The notes below the pieces were generated by a model. It was not told the DNA's origin. It did no database searches and saw only the letters and a program-made list of their open reading frames with translations. A program made the translations under genes and the position numbers. A stretch of DNA of 64,000 nucleotides from Mortierella sp. BCC40632 (taxonomy: Eukaryota > Mortierellomycota > Mortierellomycetes > Mortierellales > Mortierellaceae): positions 2,857,501-2,921,500 of the forward strand of contig WAEK01000004.1 of assembly GCA_011634665.1 (NCBI GenBank). Reading direction: 5' to 3'. Numbering within the stretch: position 1 is the stretch's first letter; every line of letters starts with the position of its first letter. Below are positions 33,511 through 43,929 of this stretch, piece by piece.

Positions 33511-33520
33511 CGATCGGCAC
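33511..33520 (+). repeat. 10-bp target site duplication, right, of element 1
   Basis: CGATCGGCAC, an exact match to 25840-25849. Confidence 0.9.
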
Positions 33521-33608
33521 TGTTGAAGAGTTGAGTTGAGTTGGTGAGTTGGTGAGTTGAGTTGAAGAACACTAGCGGGGGACAAAGGGGGCGAATCTAT
33601 TTTTTTTT

Positions 33609-33927
33609 GGATGAAGATATTCTCACATATATGTGAGCGGCTTATTCTCAGTCATATGTGAGAATAGCTCTCAAACTCATTTTTTTTCTTAATCTCACAT
33701 ATGTGTGAGACGCTTATTCTCACACATATCTCCTGAAAAAGGCCTCCAGCTTACTCTCACACATATCTCAACGTTCTGCTCTCACATTTATCTACAGTCC
33801 CAGCTTTTCTTTCTTCCTTTTTTTACAGGCCCCGTTAGGGGTTTTATTCATTTGTGCGCACCCGTCCCATGTTTTCCAGACGTGGCTATCTAGTCCTCAA
33901 TCCACCAAGGAAAAGGAAAAAAAAGTA
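33609..33927 (+). repeat. Element 2 left TIR
   Basis: Inverted copy of 42669-42990. The outer 200 bp contains many TCTCACATATGTGAG-like palindromes (at about 33621, 33652, 33690, 33719, 33757). The inner 100 bp is a LINE tail (T run, then ACAGGCCCCGTTAGGGG and onward). LINE-related sequence goes on without the partner copy to about 34045. Confidence 0.9.
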
Positions 33928-34231
33928 AGAGAATAGGTGGAAGGCGATCCAGAGAAGAGGAAAAAGACCAGGGTACAATGAGCACCCGCAGAGGGGCAAG
34001 TCAAAGGCAGGGACTACAACTAGGGCAGAGGTCCCAGCTTTTCAGCCACTCAATACGACTGTTATGTCATCGGTCTATGATGCCGATTTGACACATCGTC
34101 AATTGTGCTTCCCTTTTTTCTTACTCTTTTCGCCACTACTCAAAATCCTAGCACTCCTCGGTCGTCCTTTGGTCTTCACTCTTCTTGGATCGCCGACGGT
34201 AGGAGTCTCACCATCGTTTTGCACAGCTGCT

Positions 34232-34850
34232 TCACTTTCCATATCCTTTTCCAGAGATCCCTGAATTTCCTCCATCTTGCTCAAAATCTTCACATGCATA
34301 AGTGGATCGTTGCTCGAAAAGACCTGCGATCTTCTTTCCGAGTCCTGTTATTTCTGCGTGCCGTCTCTTCCTAGATTGGGTCTCCTTGTGATAAGCGACA
34401 GATTTTTTGTCGGAGGAGAACAGGTCAGAAACACTGGTCATGAAAGAATCCGAGGGATACCCCATTCTGGTTGACTTGTGGTGCCGAGAAGCGGCCTGGA
34501 AAGACTTGCGTCCAATCCTCTCACTAAGATCGGGGATGTCTTGGATGGATTCCTTATACCAGCGGCGGTGCACTAAACTGATGTGATATCGGCACTCTGG
34601 CTCTTTCCTCATGACGCAGAAAAAATGGCGGCAAACGACTCCCAAATTTTGGAGGAGTAGACAAGTGCAGAAGTACGAGTGATCGGTCAGAAGTATGACG
34701 TATTCCTTCTGTTCGCAGCCCAACGTGTCCTTTGCCCTGAAAACGAAACGCGTATCGTCTTGACCAATCCTAGAGATCAGAGAAACGAGAGTTGATATAC
34801 GCCCCGATTCATCCTATTACACGAGACGAGGCAATATTAATATCCTCTTC

Positions 34851-34891
<41 letters not shown>

Positions 34892-37800
34892 GTGTGTTGG
34901 ATAGGATACTTGCCGAGTCACTGTCTGGGGGGTAGAGCTCCAAGAGCTCCTGTAGACTCTTGAGACGCGCAGAAAACCCAAATGATGAGTCCATCTCCCG
35001 CCTCATTTTGGCCTTAGCAAACGAACCCAAAAGATCCTCATTGGATTGTAGTACTTGCTTGAACGCCTTTTCTGACATGGTCGGCTCTAAAGTCCTGGAA
35101 CTTGCCTCTCTTCTGGCTGCCTCACCTTCAGGACAGCTATTGAATTTTGCCTCAAAAAGTTCCTTCTCTATCTTCACCCCTGTAGCTTTAAGGACCCTTG
35201 TTAAAGAGGAACCACCATTGAGATTCAGCATTTTAAGAAGATGGTGCGACTTCTCTACTCGTTGAGTGGATTGCATCCCAGCTGTGAACTGAGTGCGCAC
35301 CCATGGCCAAGCCCATCGAAAACGGTTCGAATACAAACGATCAAGATAGTTGAGGACGATGGGGTTTTGTTGATATTTCTCGCACAGCTTCTGCCACTTG
35401 GCCTCGAATTCTCTGGAAATCAAAAGAGCGGGTGACATCTTGAAAGCGGGTGAGAATTCATCCCAATCTTTCCCAAGGGCTTTGAAAAGGCGTAGCCTAA
35501 TGTTCTTGTTTGCGTGCCACCGGCAATTGACTATAGTTGTATCAGGGAGAAAGGTTGTACTGACAATGTTCATTGCTGGATCTTTATCCAGCATGAGGGT
35601 CTTTGGGGGCTTATTTTCATTCAGCTCTAGCAGTTGCGAAAGGACCCATTCGTAATCTGAGGTCTCTTCGCCAGAGGTAAGGGCACAGGCTACCAGTCTT
35701 GTCCGAAAATTGTTGTCAACTACAACGAAGCAATGGAGCGGCATACCGAATCGATTGGTGGATGCAGTTGTGTCGTGGACGACAACGTCATGATACCTCC
35801 TGTATAAATCCTGTTGCGCCGGGCACATCCAAAAGACAGCCTGGAGACGACCGGCCACAATCCTGTTCCTGGAGAGCCATTGGCCTGGGATTTCTCCAAG
35901 CAAGTTGAACAACTGGGCAGCATCAGAAATGGTGTTAGACGATGCACGTTGTTTCGAGATATAGTTGGCTATTTTTTTCTGGTCGAACAAGTACTTGGAT
36001 TTCGTAAAAGAGGCGCTTCGGGTTATCTGAAGCATCTCTATCGTTTTACCAGTTCCCCAACCCATTTCTGCAGCCTGTCTGATTAAATTGAGGTCATACT
36101 CTGTAAGAGGCTCAAATTCTGGACGAGGTTTTCCAAGGGCGTGGTTGTGCAAAACAGAGATGCTGGAAATACGCCATCGTGGCTTGATAGACTTTGGGCT
36201 GTTAAGGTATACAGCGTATTTGCAGCCACAGCGGACTGAAATACTTCCTGGCCGCTGCTTGGATGGATCAAAACCTTTTTTGAGGTGTGTGTGCCCTGGC
36301 GAGTGCAAACGATTAACCCTTGGAAAAAAAAAAAAAAAAAAAAAAAAGGCTCCTAAGTCTCCCGTTGTGCCAACGCCCTCTTTGATATCGACATAACACA
36401 AAGTTGACAACAACTCACTTACCAGTCGGATAAGTAGCATTTTTCGAAGAAGAGTTGGCCCTCGTTCGGAAACCATTGCGGCAGGCATAGTCGAGCATCA
36501 TGGACTTGGCCTCCTCGAAATCCGAGAATTGATCATCGACTGCGGGGCTCCATCCAACAGCATCCACGTGCTCTCCTAGAAAAGGAAAGCGTACAAATTT
36601 AGCACAACTCGTAGGCTAGTCTCAAGTGCAACAACTGCTAGATTCAATAGCGCACGCACCATAGCTCTGACACTCCGTGTTGTCCCTGTTGTCATGACCA
36701 CTTGCAGATGAGGCCTCGCCTCTGAGGCCTTCTAGATCTTCTGATGTATCCGACTCATTGGGGCAGAGAGAAACAGCGTCGTCCTCATCACTTTCGTTCT
36801 TTGTGGAACTATTGTCACTCTCGCTGCTGCTTGAAGATGAGGTACAACTCTCAGGACAATCAGGGCTGTTCGATCTATCGCCGTCGGACTTTTTCTTGCC
36901 AATTGTTCGGATACCCTCGTCTGGGCCTCTAGTCTTTTCCAGCTCTTCGACACTTGGCTCCTTTTCGCTCTCGTTAAGCTCCCTACTGCCAGTAGCAAAG
37001 CTTTTCGTGTCTACAATGATTTCTTCCAAACTCTCATAGTCGAAGTTGTCATCGGAGCTGGCCAAGTTGTTGTAATGATCAATGTAGTCGTCTGAATCCC
37101 TATCCACATCCGTGTAATCACTCTCGTTAGTTATAGGGCTCAGCTCTCTGCTTTTTGGATACTTTGCTTCTTTCTGGCCCTCGCAAAGAACTGTATTGGC
37201 TGACTTTCCTAAGTCCTTGAGATACTTCTTGAACTTCTTGTCCAAATTAATGACCTTCGGACTGTTCCCTTTCTCCTTCCAAAAGTGCTTTACGACATCG
37301 TCTTCCGTGACCTAAACGTAGATGGATACAACTTAGATACTGGAGTTCCTTTTATCTTCCTCTACCCTTTTGTGATGACCTGCCATTTTTAAAAAAAAAA
37401 AAAAACCGCCCTCTCACAGTGCTCGGTACCTTAGTGTAAGCGACTAGAAGACGTGTGTAGCGGATTCGACTCATTATGGGATTGGTGTATCTGACCCAGT
37501 CATACCCAGGAGTCACATCTTGCTCAATGGCCTGAAGAGCGAGGACACCACAGCTGAAGTCGTCATCCTGTGCTTGAACAGTGAATGCACTGTGTTCATT
37601 CATGGCTGCCAGCTTTTCTAGATCAACCTTAAACTCCCCTTTCGGATCCTCCTGTCGCCCCTCTAGTACTCTCAACAGCCAAGTCTTCAGATGACAAACT
37701 GTATCCTCGGGTGCTCTCTTGCTGAGTGAGTCACCGATTAAAACAGTGTACTGAACAAGGTCGAATACCATCACGCCCCAATGATTCCCGTAGTGCACTA

Positions 37801-38682
37801 CAGTGTAGACTTTCTCTGTGCGACTCCTTCGGATGTATTTTTTCGAAAGGTTTTCCGACACTATCGTATCCGAATCCTGGGCATCGAACAGGCATGAAAA
37901 CCCGCCTTCCTTGCTCTCCGTAAACAAGGTGGAAGAACAAAATAATGTAGTTTATCACATCGTCGTTCAACCACTCATTACCACAGAGGATGAAGAGGTC
38001 ACGCGCGGTCACTCCGTGATCTGGGGAGAAATGTTGGTTGGAAGGAGATAAGGCGTAGTTTTTCTTCATTCAACAGTCTGTTTTGAAGCCATTTAACAAA
38101 CTCTTTGATTTCATTGTTCAATGTCGATTTTGACCAAAGCCAGCGCATTGAGTTATTAAAATCATCAATGAACTTTCTTGTTGTAGCAACCTAATGAAAG
38201 CAGTTGAACAGATTACTTATTAGTTACAGTTCGGGCGTAGAGCATTGCTCCGCGTCTCAATAAAGAAAATTCAACACACACTCCTCCAACAAAACACGAG
38301 TCTGTAGTCCAGTAACATCTCATACCTGATTCAATACAGGGATGGAATCCAGATCAAACACGAGCTCATTGATGCCGTCGAACACCACCATAAAGTCTTC
38401 TCTGTTTTCTTTTTGATGACCTCGCCGTGTCGCATCCAATAGAATTTCAATTTTGGGGATGAATGGAAGCTTGATCACATCCTTGATGTCGCTCTTGAAA
38501 AATGATTTCCGCATAGTCTGCGATTCAGCTTCAACCAGTGTTCCCAGGCCGGTGTCTTTCAAAACGGGGATCAAATGACAGCAATTTCGCAGATCCTTAG
38601 CGGATTGGACTAGGAGCCAATTGGAGCCAAAGCGGAAGTCGTACTTTTTCTTGTTTGCTTGGTGGCGGGAGATTGAAAGCAT
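34232..38682 (-). pseudogene. Composite Ulp1-protease / MULE-transposase gene of element 2
   Basis: Minus-strand exons in phase: 38682-38326, 38190-37430, 37311-36660, 36575-36423, 36318 to about 34914, and 34723-34232. Exon 1 is a helical N-terminal part. Exon 2 is a Ulp1 domain: GNEWLNDDVINYIILFFHLVYG, HYGNHWGVMVFDL (His), IGDSL (Asp), QDDDFSCGVLALQAIEQ (Gln, Cys). Exon 3 is an acidic Ser/Asp/Glu linker. Exons 4-5 hold the FAR1-like part (DDQFSDFEEAKSMMLDYACR, RCGCKYAVYL, VLHNHALG). Exon 5 then carries the MULE core (VFWMCPAQQDLYRRYHDVVV, TLMLDKDPAMNIV, NCRWHANKNI, TQFTAGMQSTQRVEKSHHLL). The last exon is the SWIM finger, YFCTCLLLQNLGVVCRHFF. Frame breaks lie near 38058 (A5 on the coding strand), 37870 and 36278 (A6), so the copy is not intact as sequenced. 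A TATA box stands upstream of the start. Confidence 0.85.
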
Positions 38683-38740
38683 GATGGGTAGTTGCGTAGA
38701 GTGAATGGTGAATGAATATTTGCCGTAGCCGTGTTGAGTC

Positions 38741-38750
38741 CCTTTTTATA
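38741..38750 (-). promoter_or_regulatory. TATA box of the element 2 Ulp1-MULE gene
   Basis: TATAAAAAGG on the minus strand, about 60 nt before the start codon at 38682. Confidence 0.6.
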
Positions 38751-39054
38751 GTGTAATGCTAAGCTGCATGGTTGTGGTGCTTCACCTGACTCTTGCCCAA
38801 CACATGCGGTTCCCGGGTTGGTACGAGAAAGCCCGTTGAAAAACTGCTCTCACTTAGTGCTAGAGTCAGATTAGACGCGTCCGCTAAAAAAGTTTGATCT
38901 CTGCTCCTACACCTTGCTCGTTTGCCACTCTCGTTTCTGTTCATGATTTGCGAGGCCCCGATTCTCAACAAACCCAAGGTGAACATGGGTCACTCTAAAC
39001 TACCGTCCACCACAAAACTTTGCTTTGACTCAAAGACTATGCCAGTGAAGTACC

Positions 39055-39720
39055 AGAGAAGTTTATGGTTGCTCAGAGAAGTCTATGGTTGCTCAGAGAA
39101 GTCTATGGTTGCTCAGAGAAGTCTATGGTTGCTCAGAGAAGGGGAGGGTTGTTCAGAGAAGGGGAGGGTTGCTCAGAGAAGTATATGGTTGCTCAGAGAA
39201 GTCTATGGTTGCTCAGAGAAGGGAGGGTTGTTCAGAGAAGTCTATGGTTGCTCAGAGAAGGGGAGGGTTGTTCAGAGAAGTCTATGGTTGCTCAGAGAAG
39301 GGGAGGGTTGTTCAGAGAAGGGAGGGTTGCTCAGAGAAGTGTATAGTTGCTCAGAGAAGTATGTGGTTTTTCAGAGAAGTATATGGTTGCTCAGAGAAGT
39401 CTATGGTTGCTCAGAGAAGTATGTGGTTGTTCAGAGAAGTGTGTGGTTGTTCAGAGAAGTCTATGGTTGCTCAGAGAAGGGAGGGTTGTTCAGAGAGGGG
39501 GAGGGTTGTTCAGAGAAGGGGAGGGTTGCTCAGAGAAGTATAGTTTTGCTCAGAGAAGCATGTGGTTTTTCAGAGAGGGGGGAGGGTTGTTCAGAGAAGT
39601 CTATGGTTGTTCAGAGAAGGGAGGGTTGTTCAGAGAAGTCCATGGTTGCTCAGAGAAGGGAGGGTTGTTCAGAGAAGGAAGAAAGTTTTTTCAGAGAAGG
39701 AAACGAGATGTACAAAGAAG
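39055..39720 (+). repeat. 20-bp minisatellite between the two divergent genes of element 2
   Basis: Around 33 tandem units of the form GTTGCTCAGAGAAGTCTATG, with variants in which TCTATG is replaced by GGGGAGGG or TATGTG. A short related block (GTTGTTCAGAGAAGTACATG) continues at 39811-39915. All three frames are open over much of it, so the long ORFs here are artefacts of the repeat. It sits between the TATA box of the minus-strand gene and the CT-rich leader of the accessory gene. Confidence 0.95.
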
Positions 39721-40127
39721 TGGGCGCACAGCTTAGATAAAAGATGGCAAAAACAGAGAAGCGGGCAGCACAGCAAAGAGAAGGAAATGGGAAGTATGTG
39801 GTATTTAAGAAAAGTATGTGGCTTCTCAGAAAAGTACATGGTTGTTTAGAGAAGTACATGGTTGTTCAGAGAAGTACATGGTTGTTCAGAGAAGTACATG
39901 GTTGTTCAGAGAAGGGAGACAAGGAAACAGGATGTTCAAAGAAGGGGCTGGGGTGTTCATAGAGGAGTGGAACGAGAGACCAGCGTGAGAACCAAGATTT
40001 ATACAAGGAGGTAAGTTCAAGTGGTAGTCTCTCTCTTTCTCGCTTACTCTCTTTTCTCTTCTACACGCACTCACTCACACACATTCCCACTCACATACAC
40101 ACATATTCTCCCTCTCTCCCTCTCTCC

Positions 40128-40161
<34 letters not shown>

Positions 40162-40186
40162 TTTCACGCTTCTCTGCTCACCTCTT

Positions 40187-41172
40187 ATGCCAAAGCAGAC
40201 TCCGACTAAGTCAGAGAACTCTCTGGCAGCCAAGTCGCCCAGGAGCAGGGCGGTGAGGGACGATTCGGCAACAGCGGAAGAAGCGAAAAGAAAAAAGACC
40301 AACGAGGGGGTTGGTTGCACTTATTTCCAGTGTACTCAAGGACTCTTGAAGAAGCGGCGATCGCGGATTCTCTCTGCACAGGATGAAGATCACCTTTTGC
40401 GATACCACCAAGATGTGCCCCTCCGATTCCGCTGCAACAAAATAAACAAGGACATCATTATCACACGAGACCCCACCGCCGAGATGCAGTACCGCTGCCT
40501 ATGTATGACAACAATCAATTTGAGGTCATCAGTTAAACGACACTATGATAGCTGCGAGCTTGCACAGAAGGCGGCTGAAGAAATGACCAACAATCCTTCA
40601 ACATTTATTGCTTGTCAGCCATCATCATCGCTCGAAGTAGCGGATTCAGACATGACAGAGCATTTCAACCAAACAATGGCCACCTACTACGAAAAATTTA
40701 CCACCAAATTGTCTCAGCGAAGCGATAGGATTGAGCAACAACTCAGGGAGCACTTCATTGGCCATCGTGTCCTCATAGACGAGCTTTCAAGAGTCACAAA
40801 GCAGCTGGTGCAGGCAGAAGAGCGTCAATCCAAGAGACTAAGCGACTCTCTACACGTTAGAGAGAGACTGGATAGTCTTGACGATAGGTTGAGGGCGATC
40901 AATAACTATTTTGAAACCTCGACACCAGGTAATCTTACAGATCACTTTTTGCTGCCATTGCAAGCCATCTCCTCATGATATCTATTCTAATATGCCTGAT
41001 AGTACGAGGTTCTTCACCTTGGAGTCAAATAGATCCATTGTCTCCCGAGCCAGAAATGGGGATATTTGTCAAGTCTTCTGAAACTGGTGAGTTTAAAGCA
41101 CATGATTGGAAGTAAAGACCCTGTTTGTGACACTTTCTAACATGAAAAATAGGTGATGATGATTCATCCTAG
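40187..41172 (+). CDS. Element 2 accessory gene: Cys/His zinc-type plus coiled coil, 281 aa
   Basis: Exons 40187-40928, 41003-41086 and 41153-41172 join in phase. It starts MPKQTPTKSENSL after a leader of CACTCACTCACACACA and a long CT repeat. A basic N-terminus is followed by CTYFQCTQG, LRFRCNKINKDIII, QYRCLCMTTINLRSSVKRHY and DSCELAQK, a Cys-x-Cys...His-x3-4-Cys arrangement that could bind zinc. Residues about 155-245 form a long charged helix, probably a coiled coil (KLSQRSDRIEQQLREH, LDDRLRAINNYFE). The tail is acidic (GDDDSS). It is homologous to 32201-33087 of element 1. I know no named family; a DNA-binding or transposition-accessory role would be inference from its position. Confidence 0.75.
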
Positions 41173-41580
41173 ATACATCCCAGCTAGTAAATAAAAATGA
41201 GTTTCAGGAACCCGGTTGTAGACTTCCAATGCCGCAATAGGGATCTGTGCGCCAATCCCAATGTTTGAGCCGGCTCGAGTTTACAGAAGCAATCCTCTTT
41301 TTTGAACTCTTTTATCATTTTTAAGTGGTCTCCTATATCGTGTCACATGCACATGCTACCCTAGTCAAAAAGAAGTCAGTATAAAATGAATGATCTTTCG
41401 TTACGACTGAGAATAAGATCTCGCAGCTGTTGGATCTCTCGGACCTTTTGCCCCTAGTTGTAGACCCTGTCCTTGACTGCCCCCTGTGGGGTTCCTTTTG
41501 TACTCTATCCCCCCTCTTCTCTGCATTGTATTTTTGTAGCTATTTCGTTTCTGGGTCGCCTTCCACTTTTTCTCTTACCT

Positions 41581-42668
41581 TTTTTTTTTTTTTTTTTTTT
41601 ACAGGCCCTGTTGGGGGCTTTATTTGTCAGCGCGCGCCCGTCCCACGATCTGCAGACGTAGCCAACTAGTTCTCAAGACTAACCACAGAATAGAGAGAAG
41701 AAAGAAAAAGTGGAGGGCGACTCAGAAACGATATAGCTACTAAAAATACAAATGCAGAGAAGAGGGAAAAGACCAGAGTACAAAAGAGCACCCGCAGAGG
41801 GGGGCAAGTCAAGGGCAGGATCTATAACTAGGACAAAGGGTACGAGGGGTCCAGGAGCTGCGAGAGCGGCTCCTAATCAAGCAGGTCGACCTCAGCAACT
41901 TCAGCACGCCTGATGTCGGGCGGCTTCGGTCTTGCGCGGGAGCTGGAGGAGTATATTCCCCTGGCATGTCTAAGAAAGGACCATAGACAGGGGTGGGCCA
42001 CATCCGACCAAATGTCACTTCCTACTTGGACACCACAATGTACGGAGGGTGGTTCCAAGTCTCGTGCATCCGCTTGTAATTGGCGTCTGGTGTTGCTGCT
42101 GCTTTTGGATTCATTGATTGTTGTTTGTTATCCTTGAGTTTGGCTTGTTGGAGTGCTGTGTGTGCACGGAGCTTGAGGCTATTGACTGTGAGCCAGAGGA
42201 GATCATCCGCTGAGCCGTCTCTTGGGGTTGGCCCGGAAGTAGCTTGTGGATGGCGACAAAAGTCTTCCAAATGCCGTACAGGACCACTGAGTGTGTGTAC
42301 TGCGATGAGGGGCAGGCTTTTAGCTTCTGGCCATCCCAGCATGCAGTTGTCAGGCAGACTGTTGACGATCATGCCCAGGATGAGAGTGGCGATCCAAGAG
42401 CGGGCGGCCTTCTAGAGGGTCCACACTGCTCCGCAGTTGGCGAAGGAGTGTCGTGGATCCTCTATGCGGGGCTCCTGCCCGGGGTAGTCGATGAGACAGC
42501 GCTTGCACTTCTTATTGACGTCTTCGCTCCCACGTAGTTCTGGCTTTATCTGTTGAAAGACCTCTCTTTTTGGTGACCTAAGGAGGCGGTGTGTGCGATT
42601 GAACACTGTGTCCCACCACTTGTCAGGATAGGGGTCGTTGTTCTGCGCAGGAGACTTGAGCTCCAACC
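41581..42668 (-). mobile_element. LINE fragment, copy C, with poly(A) tail, inside element 2
   Basis: On the minus strand the coding part begins at the inner edge of the right TIR: DKWWDTVFNRTHRLLRSPKR, then a knuckle CKRCLIDYPGQEP...RHSFANC. After a frame change it continues WLTVNSLKLRAHTALQQAKL and ends with NHPPYIVVSK, followed by a 3' UTR with AATAAA (about 41621-41626) and a 22-nt poly(A) tail (T run about 41579-41600). The knuckle differs from that of LINE copies A and B, so this is a second LINE family. 5'-truncated, no RT domain visible. Confidence 0.75.
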
Positions 42669-42990
42669 TACTTTTTTTTTTCCTTCCCTTTGGTGGATTG
42701 AGGACTAGATAGCCACGTCTGGAAAACATGGGACGGTGTGCGCAAATGAATAAAACCCCTAACGGGGCCTGTAAAAAAAAGGAAGAAAAGAAAAGCTGGG
42801 ACTGTAGATAAATGTGAGAGCAGAACGTTGAGATATGTGTGAGAGTAAGCTGGAGGCCTTTTTCAGGAGATATGTGTGAGAATAAGCGTCTCACACATAT
42901 GTGAGATTAAGAAAAAAAAGAGTTTGAGAGTTATTCTCACATATGACTGAGAATAAGCCGCTCACATATAATGTGAGAATAGCTTTTTCC
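42669..42990 (-). repeat. Element 2 right TIR
   Basis: Inverted copy of 33609-33927, including the LINE tail (plus orientation here, ending GGGGCCTGTAAAAAAAA at about 42780) and the CTCACATATGTGAG palindromes. It ends AGCTTTTTCC. One notable difference is an extra base in the outermost palindrome. Confidence 0.9.
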
Positions 42991-43005
42991 TTTTTTTTTT
43001 TTTTT

Positions 43006-43450
43006 ACTGGCCCCGTTAGAGGTTATATTCGTCGGCGCGCACCCGTCCCACGTTCTGCGGACGTGGCCAACTAGTTCTCAAAGACTATTACCCTAAAACA
43101 AAAAGAATAGAGAGAAGAAGGAAAAGGTGGAGGGCGACCCAGAAACGATATAGCTACTAAAAATACAAATGCAGAGAAAGGGAAAAAGACCAGGTACAAA
43201 GAGCGCCCGCAGAGGGGGCAAGTCAAAAGGCAGGATCTACAACTAGGGCAAAGGGTCCGAGGGGTCCAGGAGCTGCGAGAGCGGCTCCCAATCAAGCAGG
43301 TCTACGTCAGCGACGTTTGCTCGCCTGATGTCAGGCGGCTTCGGTCTTGCGCGCGAAGCTGGAGAAGTGTACTCCCCTGGCATGTCTAAAAAGGGACCAT
43401 AGCCAGGGGTGGGCCACATCCAACCAAATGTCTCCTCCTCCTTGGACACC
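43006..43450 (-). mobile_element. LINE 3' tail, copy D
   Basis: A direct repeat of the 3' part of copy C (about 41601-42045), about 90% alike by eye, with its poly(A) tail (15 T, 42991-43005) abutting the right end of element 2. Minus-strand coding scraps include PWLWSLFRHARGVH. Beyond about 43450 the similarity to copy C ends. I infer that element 2 inserted into this tail. Confidence 0.75.
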
Positions 43451-43929
43451 ACAATATACGGACGACGTTAAGGGAGACGGAACCATGTAGGTATCCGCCT
43501 CCCTGTCACGCTGGTGAAACCTTAAGCTACTAGGTTGCCCATACCTTTCACCAACAGCCGCTCTCACCTCTCGCGCCACTGCTAATCTTTCATGAAGTTT
43601 AATTGACAACCTAGTTGTCAAATACCCAGCACGAATTTGACTGACAACCCGTTGAAAATTGGGTGGCAACCCTTGGATTGCCTCCGCATCCCATTCTTTT
43701 TTTTTTACTAAGTCTTCTTCTTTTAATGTTCTAGAGGTATCCCCGTCAGATGGATGGTGTGGTGGTTGCCAACGGCACCATATAGCGCGTACCTGGGGCA
43801 GCTACCAGCACCCGGCTCGGTGTCGCAAGAATGCCCCATCACTCATCCCAGTGATGCATACCTGTTCATATTCACAGGAGATAGTTCAACTTACTATGCC
43901 TCCAACATCAGTTAGAGATGCAATGGGGG

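Larger units (their letters stand above)
33609..42990 (-). mobile_element. Element 2: 9.4-kb MULE-type transposon of the same family
   Basis: Inverted repeats of about 320 bp bound it. The termini are GGATGAAGAT on the left and GGAAAAAGCT on the right (reverse complement), resembling the GGAYAAAGCT ends of element 1. It is flanked by T runs (8 T on the left, 15 T on the right), so the target was a poly(T)/poly(A) tract, apparently the tail of the LINE at 43006-43450; a target duplication made of T cannot be measured exactly. Contents: a minus-strand Ulp1-MULE gene (38682-34232), a 20-bp minisatellite, a plus-strand accessory gene (40187-41172) and an inserted LINE (41581-42668). Here the two genes diverge from the minisatellite, whereas in element 1 they run the same way. 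Confidence 0.85.

Noticed and set aside
39055..39740. Long overlapping plus-strand ORFs of up to 272 codons with SEKSMVAQRSLWLLRE-like repeats
   Set aside because: They are translations of the 20-bp minisatellite in three frames at once, with no start context, no domain and no counterpart in element 1.
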